Positions 1 through 9,037 of a stretch of DNA of 64,000 nt are shown here, in pieces. Source of the DNA: Maridesulfovibrio sp050916235 (GTDB lineage: Bacteria; Desulfobacterota; Desulfovibrionia; Desulfovibrionales; Desulfovibrionaceae); the NCBI RefSeq assembly GCF_050916235.1, contig NZ_CP104854.1, positions 1,612,001-1,676,000 of the forward strand, written 5' to 3'. Within the stretch, counting starts at the first letter, position 1; every line of letters starts with the position of its first letter. The position numbers and the translations under genes were made by a program. Below the pieces are notes generated by a model, which was not told the origin of the DNA, searched no databases, and worked only from the letters and a program-made list of their open reading frames with translations.

Positions 1-452
1 AGAACACGAAACTGCGCCGGGCAATCGCTGAATTTTCTGCAGCCGGGCATCCCATATACGCCGAATGCGGGGGGTTCATGTACCTCATGGAGTCCATCAG
101 TCAGGATGACCGGGTATTTCCCATGTGCGGCATTTTTCCTTTCCGCTGCACCATGCAATCCCGTTTTCAGGCCCTCGGTTACAGGGAAATCCAATTTTCA
201 CAGGACACCGTACTGGGACAGGCAGGCACAACCGCTAAGGGACACGAATTCCACTATTCAGCTCTGGAAGGACTTTCTGAGCCGCCGCAGAAGTCCTACA
301 GGGTCACCAGCAAGAGAGATACTCCCACAACCGAAGGCTACATTGCCAACCGCAATACGCTGGGCAGCTACATACACCTTCACTTTGCCAGCAATCCCCT
401 GCTCGCCGTCAATTTCGTCAGTGCCTGCGTAAACCATGAATCGCAACCCTGA
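1..452 (+). CDS. cbiA: Cobyrinate a,c-diamide synthase, C-terminal part (5' truncated by window)
   Basis: The reading frame is open from base 3 to a TGA at 450-452, giving about 149 residues of the C-terminal class I glutamine amidotransferase domain. The nucleophile elbow reads YAECGGFMYL with the catalytic Cys at residue 22 of the visible part, and KGHEFHYS carries the catalytic His region typical of CobB/CbiA. The enzyme amidates the a and c acetate side chains of cobyrinate using glutamine and ATP. The N-terminal ATP-binding half lies outside the window. cbiD, cbiET and cbiF follow on the same strand, so the anaerobic name cbiA is preferred. Confidence 0.9.
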   Translation, partial: NTKLRRAIAEFSAAGHPIYAECGGFMYLMESISQDDRVFPMCGIFPFRCTMQSRFQALGYREIQFSQDTVLGQAGTTAKGHEFHYSALEGLSEPPQKSYRVTSKRDTPTTEGYIANRNTLGSYIHLHFASNPLLAVNFVSACVNHESQP

Positions 453-480
453 TGCGCATCGCAGAAATTCAGCAAGGAAT

Positions 481-562
481 GCCTTCGGCGACCCTGCCGG
501 GGGCCTTAAACCCTTTGAAAAGGGTTTAAGAATTCATAACCTTTTGTTGTGGCTTTGCCACG
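481..562. repeat. Extragenic palindromic repeat, copy A
   Basis: The segment just after cbiA begins GCCTTCGGCGAC and holds a perfect 12-base inverted repeat, CTTAAACCCTTT at 505-516 and AAAGGGTTTAAG at 519-530, separated by GA. A second small hairpin (GTGGCTTTGCCAC) lies near 550-562. The same elements recur at 9.6 and 13.4 kb. No long T-run follows the main hairpin, so it is not a classical intrinsic terminator. Confidence 0.8.
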
Positions 563-632
563 GCACACGACCAATTCTCATAAAAAAACGCCATTCCACA
601 CAACAATTAATCTCTTTATTTAATTGGACAAA

Positions 633-658
633 ACATCACACCGAATATTGTTTGATGT
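633..658 (+). promoter_or_regulatory. Weak inverted repeat upstream of dinB
   Basis: ACATCA (633-638) and TGATGT (653-658) form a 6-base inverted repeat with a 14-base spacer, about 25 bases before the dinB start. Its position would suit an operator for an inducible polymerase. LexA sites vary between Deltaproteobacteria and I cannot identify the binding protein. Confidence 0.25.
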
Positions 659-682
659 GATCTGTAGGCGAGAGACCGGCGC

Positions 683-1864
683 ATGATGGAAAATCAGAAA
701 TATATAATGCACATCGACATGGATGCGTTCTTCGCATCCGTGGAGCAGCTGGACAACCCGGACCTGCGCGGCAAACCCGTGGGAGTTGGTTCGCTGCACA
801 AGCGTTCGGTGTTGAGCGCAGCATCCTACGAGGCCAGAAAATTCGGAGTACGCTCGGCCATGCCGGTACAGCAGGCCCTGAAGATATGCCCGCAGCTGCA
901 GGTGGTTCAGGGCAGCAGGGCCCGCTACAAGGAAATCTCGCAGCAGGTCATGGAATGCCTGAACAACTATTCCCCGGTAGTGGAACAGGCGTCCATTGAC
1001 GAAGCCTACCTCGACATTACCGGTACGGAAAAACTCTTTGGCCCCCCGCTGCAACTGGCCCGTTCCGTTAAAAATGACATTTTAAAAGCTACGGGCCTTA
1101 CTGCTTCAGTGGGAATAGCGCCGGTTAAATTTCTGGCCAAAATAGCATCCGACCTGAACAAGCCGGACGGCATCTCGATTATTGAACCGCATCAGGTACA
1201 GAATTTCCTGAAGCAGCTACCGGTAGAGAAAATCCCCGGAGTGGGAAAGATGGCGCTGCCTAAGCTGCACTCATTCGGAGTACGTTATGCTGCAGATCTG
1301 CGCAGGTTTCCGGCCGAATTCTGGAAAGAGAGATTCGGGGAACGAGGGCCGATCCTCTATGAAAAGGGTGCTGGAATAGACCCTACACCGGTCACTCCGA
1401 GCAGTCCCATGAAGTCCTCAAGTGCGGAGAATACCTTCGGGGAAGACGTGTCCGATCGCCATATCCTGAAAACCCTGCTCCTGAAGCAGTCGGAACGGGT
1501 TGCTGCAGACATCCGTAAACACGGGAAGAAAGGGCGTACCGTCACACTCAAAATCAAATTCCCAGATTTCCGGCAGATCACCCGCAGCCGCACCCTTGAA
1601 TCGCGCACTTCACACGCCGGGACCATCTTCAGGACCGGATGTGAACTGCTCGACGGCGAAGGTTGCATCGGCCCGGTCCGGCTCATCGGCATCGGTATTT
1701 CAAATTTCGAGGAACGCAACCGCCAGCTGTCTCTGCTGGAAGAAGACAACCGGCACGAAGAAGAAAACAAGAAGCTGGACAGTCTGGACAAGGCGGTTGA
1801 TCTGGTCCGCCTAAAATTCGGAAAGGACATCCTGACCCGGGGACGGTTGCTTGAAGATGACTGA
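683..1864 (+). CDS. dinB: DNA polymerase IV (Y family)
   Basis: A 393-residue translesion polymerase that copies past damaged template bases without proofreading. The metal ligands of the Y family are visible: Asp12 in HIDMDAFFASVEQ and Asp106-Glu107 in ASIDEAYLDITG. The helix-hairpin-helix segment IPGVGKMALPKL sits near residue 185, and the C-terminal little-finger region follows. Length matches full-length DinB plus a short acidic tail. ATG at 683 is followed at once by a second ATG, so the start could be 686. The 3' end overlaps cbiD, which places an SOS-type gene in a cobalamin cluster. Confidence 0.95.
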   Translation: MMENQKYIMHIDMDAFFASVEQLDNPDLRGKPVGVGSLHKRSVLSAASYEARKFGVRSAMPVQQALKICPQLQVVQGSRARYKEISQQVMECLNNYSPVVEQASIDEAYLDITGTEKLFGPPLQLARSVKNDILKATGLTASVGIAPVKFLAKIASDLNKPDGISIIEPHQVQNFLKQLPVEKIPGVGKMALPKLHSFGVRYAADLRRFPAEFWKERFGERGPILYEKGAGIDPTPVTPSSPMKSSSAENTFGEDVSDRHILKTLLLKQSERVAADIRKHGKKGRTVTLKIKFPDFRQITRSRTLESRTSHAGTIFRTGCELLDGEGCIGPVRLIGIGISNFEERNRQLSLLEEDNRHEEENKKLDSLDKAVDLVRLKFGKDILTRGRLLEDD

Positions 1865-2981
1865 TGCCCCGCTAAGGGAAGGATTCACCACAGGTTCAGC
1901 TGCAACGGCTGCCGCCATGGCCGCGCTTAGCGTCCTGCTTGGCGGAATAGTTCCGGCAGCCATGGAAATCCCGCTTCCGGTCAAAGGCACCCTTGGTATC
2001 CCGATAGCACGAGTAGAGCTTTCTGGAACAAAAGCCCGCGGAATAGTCATAAAGGACGGGGGGGACGACCCGGATGTCACTCACGGAGAAGAAATTCACG
2101 CAGAGGTGGAGCTTATCCCCGGAGACGAGGTCAGAGTCGATCTTTGCGGAGGCCGGGGAGTCGGACGGGTAACGCTGCCCGGTCTGCCGGTTCCAGTGGG
2201 TGAGGCCGCCATCAACCCCGCACCACGCAGGCAGATAATTTCCGGAGTATTACGGGAGCTTTCCGCATCTGGGACAGACTTCTGCGGCACAGTCCGTGTA
2301 TGCATAGAGGTGCCGCGTGGGGCAGAAATCGCCGCGCTGACCATGAATCCCCGGCTGGGTATTGTCGGCGGAATTTCAATCCTCGGCACGCAGGGCATAA
2401 TCCGCCCCTTCAGCCACGCATCATGGAAAGCATCCATCGCCCAATCTCTGAGTGTGATAAGAGCTTCCGGTGGAGACGAGGCTGTATTCACCACCGGTCG
2501 CCGGAGCGAGGAATTCTACCTGAACCATTTTCCGGGAACAGGCCCGGCCCGAATGGTTCAGGCTGCAGACTTTTTCAAATTTTCCATGCTTCAGGCCAGG
2601 GCGAAACGGCTGAAAAAAGTACACTGGGCGATTTTCATAGGCAAACTGGTCAAGCATGCTCAAGGCTTCCCCTACACCCATGCCAAGGATTGGGCCATCG
2701 ACTTCCCGCTACTGGCTGATTGGTGCGCCCAACTCGGACTTACCCCTTTCCTGACAGCACAAATCCGCACAGCCAACACTGCCCGGCAGGTTCTGGAAAT
2801 GATCCCCAGGGAATCACAGGCCACATTCATCCGAATGCTGATGCAAAAAGCCCGCAAAAATGCATTACGTTTTTCTGGGTGCGATGCGCTTGAAATCCAC
2901 TACTATTTATTTGATTTCGACGGGAATATGATCAGTAATAATCCTCTTCATCCTCAGAATCGCGCATACCTGACAGAATAA
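1857..2981 (+). CDS. cbiD: Cobalt-precorrin-5B C1-methyltransferase
   Basis: CbiD methylates C1 of cobalt-precorrin-5B with S-adenosylmethionine in the anaerobic cobalamin route. The diagnostic N-terminal signature REGFTTGSAATAAAMAA starts at residue 7, and the roughly 374-residue length fits the family. I chose ATG at 1857, with GGACGG about ten bases upstream, over the in-frame TTG at 1851. The start overlaps the end of dinB by 8 bases, which suggests translational coupling. Its last 50 bases overlap, tail to tail, a small gene on the other strand. cbiET and cbiF lie just downstream. Confidence 0.95.
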   Translation: MTDAPLREGFTTGSAATAAAMAALSVLLGGIVPAAMEIPLPVKGTLGIPIARVELSGTKARGIVIKDGGDDPDVTHGEEIHAEVELIPGDEVRVDLCGGRGVGRVTLPGLPVPVGEAAINPAPRRQIISGVLRELSASGTDFCGTVRVCIEVPRGAEIAALTMNPRLGIVGGISILGTQGIIRPFSHASWKASIAQSLSVIRASGGDEAVFTTGRRSEEFYLNHFPGTGPARMVQAADFFKFSMLQARAKRLKKVHWAIFIGKLVKHAQGFPYTHAKDWAIDFPLLADWCAQLGLTPFLTAQIRTANTARQVLEMIPRESQATFIRMLMQKARKNALRFSGCDALEIHYYLFDFDGNMISNNPLHPQNRAYLTE

Positions 2982-3207
2982 GAATTCCCCCTGCCCCGGC
3001 GAGGACGGCAACCACATAATACGGCATACCGCGGTCAACGGTTCCTCCGGGCGAAACCGGTACTTCCATCTCTATGCGCAGGGTACCTAGCATGTCATTT
3101 ACCCGCGACATGGACTTCTGGCCCAGCATGGGGGCTGTCATGGAAAAACCGTGAAAGGCCGTAAGAAAAGCGCCGATCAGGAGAGCTATTGCGATAAGTT
3201 TTTTCAT
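2932..3207 (-). CDS. Small membrane protein of unknown function
   Basis: A 91-residue protein with a hydrophobic N-terminal segment (residues 4-24), a polar middle and a second membrane segment (about 66-82), ending in an acidic tail DSEDEEDYY. The start is supported by a strong GGAGGAG site on the minus strand (complement of bases near 3214-3220). No family is recognised. Its 3' end overlaps the end of cbiD convergently. The strong ribosome site and membrane topology argue for a real gene. Confidence 0.75.
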   Translation of the reverse strand: MKKLIAIALLIGAFLTAFHGFSMTAPMLGQKSMSRVNDMLGTLRIEMEVPVSPGGTVDRGMPYYVVAVLAGAGGILILSGMRDSEDEEDYY

Positions 3208-3363
3208 TGATCATCTCCTCCATTTAAGGCAGGGAAGGATTCACTTACACAATAACATAAATGCATAACACAGGTAAGTTTTATTTCTCATTACCAGATC
3301 AGACCGGAAATTAAGTACAATACCGCCCTTTTACATCCATAAAATACATTGTATAAGTCAGCC

Positions 3364-4587
3364 ATGAACCATCCCCTGTATATAATCGGCCTCTACCCCG
3401 GCTCTCTGGAACCTCCGGCAGGAACGGCTGACATCATCACTAAGGCCGATATATTAAGCGGCGGCAAACGACTTCTTGACATGTTCCCCGACCATAAAGG
3501 GCCCAAACTTCCTTTTATCTCCCCAGTTGAGGACTACGCCGAAGAGATCAGGAAACAGCTTGATAACGGCAGGAAAGTCGTGCTGCTGGCCGACGGAGAC
3601 CCGTTGTTCTTCGGCATTGCGGAATCTCTTTCGCGGCAACCGGGCCTAGGCGAAGTGAGAATCATTCCGTCCCCGTCGGCAGTTCAGATCGGTGCAGCAC
3701 GGCTGGGGATCAATTCTGCAAAGCTGCGCACGGTTTCGCTGCACGGCCGTACTGACTATTTCCCGATATATGCAGTCCTGCAGCAGGGGTACAACTGCGC
3801 AGTGTTCACCGACAGACAGAATACTCCGTCGGCAATTGCCCGGACTCTTCTTGAAAAGGGGATAGACAACTATTCCATGACGGTTCTATCGGAACTGAAT
3901 ACAGGGTCCGAAACCATCACCGGCGGACCGCTCGAAGACTTCACCGACTTCTCCTGCCCGGACCTGAATATAGTCATCCTGACCCGCACAGACGGAAGAG
4001 AAAGCCTGCAGTGCTTCGGAAGGAAGGACGATAGCTTCGTCCGCCAGAAAGGGCTGATCACCAAGCTGCCCGTCAGGGCCACGGGCTTGGCCCTTATGGA
4101 CCTGCGTCCGCACCAGACCGTCTGGGACCTTGGAGCAGGCTGCGGTTCCGTGGCCATAGAGGGATCATTCATTGCCGGGGAGTCCAGATTTTTTGCAGTT
4201 GAGAAAAGTGCCGAACGGCTGGAGATGATCCGCGAGAATCTCCGCAGATTCCGGGCATGGACAGTTTCCCCGGTAGGGGGGACCATGCCCGAGGTTCTTT
4301 CGGAACTACCTGATCCGGACCGGATTTTTATCGGCGGCGGAATCGGCCGTGACGATTCAACAATCCGGGAGGCGGCCGACAGGCTCAAGCCCGGCGGACG
4401 CATTGTAGTTCACGCCATCCTCATGGGCAGCCTGCAGCGCACGCGGGAAACATTCGATTCGCTGGGCTGGAGCTGGCAGTCCATTCAACTCCAGAGCTCC
4501 ACTTCCGAACCGCTGGCCGGTGATGTACGTTTCAAGGCCCACAACCCGGTAACGATAATATGGGCCGACAAGCCCGAAGGGAAATAG
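3364..4587 (+). CDS. cbiET: Fused cobalt-precorrin-7 C5-methyltransferase / cobalt-precorrin-6B C15-methyltransferase (CbiE-CbiT)
   Basis: A 407-residue fusion that methylates C5 and C15 of the corrin ring and decarboxylates the C12 acetate. Residues 1 to about 200 are a tetrapyrrole methylase domain (CbiE), with the LADGDPLFFG motif. From about 215 a Rossmann methyltransferase follows (CbiT), with the SAM loop WDLGAGCGSVAIEGS near residue 255. The fused arrangement matches CobL. ATG at 3364 starts the conserved MNHPLYIIGLYPGS; an upstream in-frame TTG at 3349 would only add five residues. It abuts cbiF with no gap. Confidence 0.93.
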   Translation: MNHPLYIIGLYPGSLEPPAGTADIITKADILSGGKRLLDMFPDHKGPKLPFISPVEDYAEEIRKQLDNGRKVVLLADGDPLFFGIAESLSRQPGLGEVRIIPSPSAVQIGAARLGINSAKLRTVSLHGRTDYFPIYAVLQQGYNCAVFTDRQNTPSAIARTLLEKGIDNYSMTVLSELNTGSETITGGPLEDFTDFSCPDLNIVILTRTDGRESLQCFGRKDDSFVRQKGLITKLPVRATGLALMDLRPHQTVWDLGAGCGSVAIEGSFIAGESRFFAVEKSAERLEMIRENLRRFRAWTVSPVGGTMPEVLSELPDPDRIFIGGGIGRDDSTIREAADRLKPGGRIVVHAILMGSLQRTRETFDSLGWSWQSIQLQSSTSEPLAGDVRFKAHNPVTIIWADKPEGK

Positions 4588-5343
4588 ATGGGTAAGGTTT
4601 ATTTCATAGGAGCAGGCCCCGGCGACCCGGAACTGATCACTGTAAAGGGACAGCGGATCATCCGTGAGGCCGGGCTGGTGCTTTATGCCGGGTCACTGGT
4701 TCCGGAAGCTGTCATTGCCGCAGCATCGGCGGATGCAAGGGTAGAGAACTCCGCTTCCATGTCACTGGAAGAGACCTCGGCGCTGATGATTAAACATGCT
4801 TCCAACGGACAGACCGTGGCCCGCGTGCACACCGGAGACCCGGCCCTGTACGGGGCAGTGCAGGAACAGGCCAGACTGCTCGAGCAGGCCGGAATAGCAT
4901 ACGAGATCATCCCCGGCGTCACCTCGGCATGCGCGGCGGCGGCTGCTTCGGGGGCTTCGTTCACTGTGCCCGGCGGGACACAGACCCTGATCCTGACCCG
5001 CATGGAAGGTCGCACCCCGGTACCGGAAAACGAAAGTCTGGAAAGGCTTGCCGCACACAAATCGGCCATGGGCATATATCTTTCCGCCGGAAATCCTTCC
5101 GGAATTCAGGAACAACTGCTGGCCGGAGGCATGGAGCCGCAGACCCCGGTCATTATTGGATACCGCATCGGCTGGCCGGAGGAAAAATCAGTGGAAACAA
5201 CTCTGGCCAAACTGGCGGAAACCGCAGAAGAGAACGGCTTCAAGCGCCAGACGATATTCCTGATCCTGCCCGGCAAGGACTCGGACAGCGAATCTCTGCT
5301 CTACGATGCCGGATTCAGCCACATGTTTCGAAAGGGGAAGTGA
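4588..5343 (+). CDS. cbiF: Cobalt-precorrin-4 C11-methyltransferase
   Basis: A 251-residue class III SAM-dependent tetrapyrrole methylase. It opens with VYFIGAGPGDPELITVKG, the conserved N-terminal glycine-rich loop, and has HTGDPALYGAVQEQ for SAM binding. CbiF/CobM methylates C11 of the macrocycle. The ATG begins at the base after the cbiET stop codon, so the two are surely cotranslated. A small GC hairpin (CCCGGC/GCCGGG, 5351-5368) follows the stop, without a T-run. Confidence 0.93.
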   Translation: MGKVYFIGAGPGDPELITVKGQRIIREAGLVLYAGSLVPEAVIAAASADARVENSASMSLEETSALMIKHASNGQTVARVHTGDPALYGAVQEQARLLEQAGIAYEIIPGVTSACAAAAASGASFTVPGGTQTLILTRMEGRTPVPENESLERLAAHKSAMGIYLSAGNPSGIQEQLLAGGMEPQTPVIIGYRIGWPEEKSVETTLAKLAETAEENGFKRQTIFLILPGKDSDSESLLYDAGFSHMFRKGK

Positions 5344-5397
5344 GAAGTTGCCCGGCAGCTCAGCCGGGAATATGCTAATCATATTGGGGAGGACAAT

Positions 5398-5793
5398 ATG
5401 GAGACACTTGAAATCAGAACCGGTTCACGGGAAGAGATGATCGACATCACAGGGCAGGTTCGCACCCTGCTCCGCAAGAACGGGTGGAAAAACGGAGCCC
5501 TGCTGCTCTACTGCCCGCACACGACCGGAGCCATCACAGTAAACGAGGGAGCGGACCCCAGCGTGGTCCGCGACATAACCGTGAACATGCGCAAACTGGT
5601 TCCACTTCATGGCGACTACAAACACCTTGAAGGGAATTCCGACGCACATATCAAGACCAGCATGTTCGGACCGGACCAGATGCTGATTATCGAGGACGGC
5701 GATATCATGCTCGGAACCTGGCAACGCATTTTTTTCTGCGAGTTCGACGGACCGCGTAACCGCAAGCTGTGGGCTCAGTTCATGAGCAGCTGA
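5398..5793 (+). CDS. YjbQ family (UPF0047) protein
   Basis: A 131-residue single-domain protein of the YjbQ/UPF0047 family, described as having secondary thiamine-phosphate synthase activity in E. coli; the physiological role is unclear. The conserved block CPHTTGAITVNEGADPSV (about residues 39-56) carries the invariant His, and the protein ends in the family's typical PRNRKLWAQF. A GGGGAGGA ribosome site lies eight bases before the ATG. It follows cbiF by 54 bases and may be in the same transcript. Confidence 0.9.
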   Translation: METLEIRTGSREEMIDITGQVRTLLRKNGWKNGALLLYCPHTTGAITVNEGADPSVVRDITVNMRKLVPLHGDYKHLEGNSDAHIKTSMFGPDQMLIIEDGDIMLGTWQRIFFCEFDGPRNRKLWAQFMSS

Positions 5794-5821
5794 CAGGTAA
5801 ATAAGTGTTGCAGGCTTACCG

Positions 5822-6079
5822 CTAGGCGACAAACCCTATCCGATGACATTTTTTGTCATCCTCCGGCCCGGAAGATACTGCTGTGTTTTCCGGGCTGATG
5901 CGCTTTTTAGCCCCGTTAAACCACATACGCAGGCAGAACCGTGAACCATGCCCGGTCCCGGCCATGCTCTTCAGAATCTCATCCCCGGCACGATCTATGG
6001 CTTCCGCCAATGAAATGCCTTCGCTCTGCATGTCTTCTGCCTTTCTCCTGACCAGTTCTTCCAGAAATGCGGTGTTCAT
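5822..6079 (-). CDS. Hypothetical 85-residue protein
   Basis: I chose the ATG at 6079 because the upstream GGGAGGAT forms a ribosome site; a longer frame from 6094 would translate that site. The N-terminal half is helical and charged (MNTAFLEELVRRKAEDMQ), and the rest carries a few Cys and basic residues. No domain is recognised. It is convergent with the YjbQ gene. Confidence 0.65.
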   Translation of the reverse strand: MNTAFLEELVRRKAEDMQSEGISLAEAIDRAGDEILKSMAGTGHGSRFCLRMWFNGAKKRISPENTAVSSGPEDDKKCHRIGFVA

Positions 6080-6318
6080 CTGACATCCTCCCACAAGCCT
6101 GAATCAACAAGGTGCCGGTATTCCGGCATCCGCAAATCATTTGCCAGTTCTGATGCAATTTTCAATCCTTCGTTGCCGTCCGGCTTCAAAGCGGATACAC
6201 TGAACCACAAAACAAACAGTAATAATTGCGGAAGTCGATTGAATTATAACACAGGAAAGAGATACAGGCGAGTCTTTCCGAAATAATTCCGACTGAAAAC
6301 CAACAGGGAGGAGACCCC

Positions 6319-6633
6319 ATGTTCTCTGATAGCGCAGGGACTGCAAGCCGAATCGATATTTTAAAGAGATTTATCAGGACCATGGTCTGCATGCTGGCCT
6401 TTGAGCTTGTCAGAATTCTGTCCTACTGCACCATCTTCGTGCAGTTCGCCTTTTGCGTTGTTACCGGCAGCCCTGCTGCCGCCCTGCGCGATTTCGGCAA
6501 CAGGCTGAGTCACTATGCCTACAAGTTGCTGCGTTACTCCTTGCTCAACGAGAACCGCCGGCCATTCCCCTTTTCCGATCTTCCAGAAGAAGGGGAATGT
6601 GAAGCCAAATCCTCCACCATTGATTTTTCATAA
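6319..6633 (+). CDS. DUF4389 family membrane protein
   Basis: A 104-residue protein with one long or two closely packed membrane segments (about 20-52). It is recognised from the DUF4389 pattern of a QFAFCVVTGSP-like turn, FGNRLSHYAYKLLRY and the end block RRPFPFSDLP. The function of the family is unknown. A GGGAGGAG ribosome site precedes the ATG. The gene ends six bases before the SpoIIE phosphatase gene and is probably cotranscribed with it. Confidence 0.8.
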   Translation: MFSDSAGTASRIDILKRFIRTMVCMLAFELVRILSYCTIFVQFAFCVVTGSPAAALRDFGNRLSHYAYKLLRYSLLNENRRPFPFSDLPEEGECEAKSSTIDFS

Positions 6634-6639
6634 GACCAT

Positions 6640-8769
6640 ATGAGAAAAAAATTATTCATCCTTCTGCTGGCCTTCAGTCTTATCCCTCTGCTGGTAGTCT
6701 CCTACTTCAGCAGGGAGGGAATCCAGAAACTGGGCACGGTCCAGTCAGAAACACTGCGCTCCGGAATGATCAGAATCCTGACCGGTGAAATGCGCCAATC
6801 AGCCATGGATTCCGCCAAACTGGTCCAGCAGCAGGCCATATCTCTCGAATTCGCCCTCAAAGCCATCGGGGCGGAAGCTGAAGATGTTCTGAACGACCCT
6901 GTGAACGGTATTCCCAAGGTATTCTTTCGGGAAGACTTCAACACCATGGGCAGGCAACCGGATGATCTGGGCCCTTCGCCGCAGTACTACGTATTAAGCG
7001 AGAAAGGGGAAAGGATTCCTTCGTCCATAAGTCTGGAAGAGCCTGTTTTCTACTACCCCGAAGGCAGGGAATATCTCAGAAAGGATCCTGATCTGGCGAG
7101 ACTGTACCAGCTCAAGCCGGACCTGAAATCGTTCTTCACGGAAGCCGGAACCGCCCTGCACCGCATATACATCTGCCTGAACTCCGGGCTGCTCATGGGT
7201 TATCCCGGCCATGGAAACTATCCCGAGAACTACGATCCCCGCAAACGGGCATGGTTCACGGAAGCCATAAGGCAAGGAACTACGGTCTGGGACAAATTCA
7301 TTGATGCCAGCACGGGGCAGCAGGTCTACACCCTGTCCAAGCCCATCAGAGGCCGCAACGGGAAAGTCCTCGGAGTTGTGGCCATTGACATTCAGCTGGT
7401 CGAGCTTCTGCGTAAGGAAGACCTCTCAACCCAGTGGTCGAACGACATTCAGGCTTTCGTTGTAAGCCCTGTACAATCTGGCTCGAAAGTTGCCCTGCGC
7501 GTCTGGGCCGAATCCGGGCACCAGAACGACATCATTTCCTGGAAGACCGGGGTCCCCAATGAAGTCCGCTACCTTGAATCCTCCGACCCCAAAAAAATGT
7601 CCTTCATGACCGAATCAATCACCAAAAGTAAATCCGGGGTAATGCGCATGCCCTACAACGGGGTGGATTCAGTCTGGGCCTTTGCGCCTTTCCGGGGACA
7701 GGGCAGCTATGTGCTGATAGTTCCTGAGCAGGTAATCACCGAGGTCCCGGATTCTGCAGCGGCACAGACTCTTGAGCTCAGCAACAACCTCTATGTGGCG
7801 GTAGGTGCTGCCTCAGTCTTTACCCTGCTTACCGTCTCCCTGGTGGCTTTTTTCGGCAGCCGGAAAATAATGCGTCCGCTGCTGGACATGACCCGGGCCG
7901 CCGAAAAGATTTCCGAAGGAGACCTGTCCGTACATGTTGAGGTCAAGACCGGCGATGAGCGCGAAACACTTGCCAAGGCCTTCAATTCCATGATCCCGAA
8001 ACTGCAGGATCATATGCGCATCAGCAAATCTCTGGAGCTTGCCCATGAGGTGCATACCAACCTGCTCCCGGAACTGCCCCCGCAGATCTGCGGACTGGAT
8101 ATTTCCGGAGTCAGCATCTCCTGCGATGAGACGGGCGGAGATTACTTCGACTACTACGAACCGCCGGACAGAGGCGGGACCGGTATCATCCTCGGAGACG
8201 TCACCGGGCACGGAGTTTCCGCCGCCCTGCTCATGACCACCGGACGTGCGCACCTGAAGCACGCTTCCCGGCACCATTCGCCTCTGGCAATGCGGATCGG
8301 CGAAGTCAACAAGCTGCTCTGTTCAGACATCGGCGACACAGGCCGGTTCATGACCCTGTTCTGCATGGAGATTTCGCCGGACAACACATCTGCCACCTAT
8401 GTACGCGCAGGACACGACCCGGCCTCGGTATACGACCCGGCCACAGGAACAAAGCGCGACCTTATGGGCAACCCCATGCTGGCCCTCGGTATTTTCGATG
8501 AAAGCGAATACGAAGAGAACAAAGTGGACCTGAGCGAAGGCGTGATCATATTCATCGGAACCGACGGAATATGGGAAGCACGAAACAGCCGGAACGAGAT
8601 GTTCGGACGCGAACGTCTCGACAGGCTCATTTTCGCAAATGCCGAGCGCAGTGCCTCTGAAATCCAGCAGGAAATCATCTCCGAGGTCTACAGGTTTCAG
8701 GACGGAATGGAGCAGGAGGATGACATCACTCTGGTGATCATCAAGGTCAACAACTTCAACTGCGAGTAG
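6640..8769 (+). CDS. Membrane sensor with dCache, HAMP and SpoIIE/PP2C-type phosphatase domains
   Basis: A 709-residue one-component signalling protein. A membrane segment at residues 3-24 is followed by a large periplasmic dCache-like sensor (about 35-375). A second membrane helix lies at about 382-406, then HAMP (about 408-462), a short helical linker and a SpoIIE-type Ser/Thr phosphatase (about 495-706). Metal-binding acidic motifs are present: GGDYFDYY, GDVTGHGVSAALLM, GTDGIWEA and EDDITLV. The expected role is dephosphorylation of an anti-sigma-factor antagonist or similar partner in response to a periplasmic ligand. No STAS or anti-sigma gene is adjacent. Confidence 0.92.
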   Translation: MRKKLFILLLAFSLIPLLVVSYFSREGIQKLGTVQSETLRSGMIRILTGEMRQSAMDSAKLVQQQAISLEFALKAIGAEAEDVLNDPVNGIPKVFFREDFNTMGRQPDDLGPSPQYYVLSEKGERIPSSISLEEPVFYYPEGREYLRKDPDLARLYQLKPDLKSFFTEAGTALHRIYICLNSGLLMGYPGHGNYPENYDPRKRAWFTEAIRQGTTVWDKFIDASTGQQVYTLSKPIRGRNGKVLGVVAIDIQLVELLRKEDLSTQWSNDIQAFVVSPVQSGSKVALRVWAESGHQNDIISWKTGVPNEVRYLESSDPKKMSFMTESITKSKSGVMRMPYNGVDSVWAFAPFRGQGSYVLIVPEQVITEVPDSAAAQTLELSNNLYVAVGAASVFTLLTVSLVAFFGSRKIMRPLLDMTRAAEKISEGDLSVHVEVKTGDERETLAKAFNSMIPKLQDHMRISKSLELAHEVHTNLLPELPPQICGLDISGVSISCDETGGDYFDYYEPPDRGGTGIILGDVTGHGVSAALLMTTGRAHLKHASRHHSPLAMRIGEVNKLLCSDIGDTGRFMTLFCMEISPDNTSATYVRAGHDPASVYDPATGTKRDLMGNPMLALGIFDESEYEENKVDLSEGVIIFIGTDGIWEARNSRNEMFGRERLDRLIFANAERSASEIQQEIISEVYRFQDGMEQEDDITLVIIKVNNFNCE

Positions 8770-8772
8770 CTC

Positions 8773-9027
8773 ATGGAAAACAGCCATCGCTTCTTCAGGA
8801 ACAGCCAGTGCAAATACTTTCCCTGCCACGACGTCAGGGATGACCTCACTTTCAACTGCCTGTTCTGCTTCTGCCCGCTCTACCCGCTTGAGGACTGCGG
8901 AGGCAGGTATGAACTGTCCGGGGGAATCAAGAACTGCACCCGCTGCAAAGTTCCGCACCGGCCCGAAAGCTATGATTACATCATGAAAAAGTTAAAAGAG
9001 ATCAACGCCCAAAAAAAATCCGCATAA
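8773..9027 (+). CDS. Cysteine-rich small domain protein
   Basis: An 84-residue protein with nine cysteines arranged as QCKYFPCHD, FNCLFCFCPLYPLEDCGG and KNCTRCKVPHRPESYDYI. This matches the short cysteine-rich domain (PF04071-like) found alone or near cobalamin genes. The cysteines probably bind a metal, but the function is unknown. It starts three bases after the SpoIIE phosphatase stop and ends ten bases before the AMMECR1 gene, so all three look cotranscribed. Confidence 0.8.
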   Translation: MENSHRFFRNSQCKYFPCHDVRDDLTFNCLFCFCPLYPLEDCGGRYELSGGIKNCTRCKVPHRPESYDYIMKKLKEINAQKKSA

Positions 9028-9037
9028 GGGGATAAGG

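Noticed and set aside
3208..3363. Cobalamin riboswitch before cbiET
   Set aside because: The gap is only 156 bases and lacks a recognisable B12-box; none is seen elsewhere near the cbi genes.
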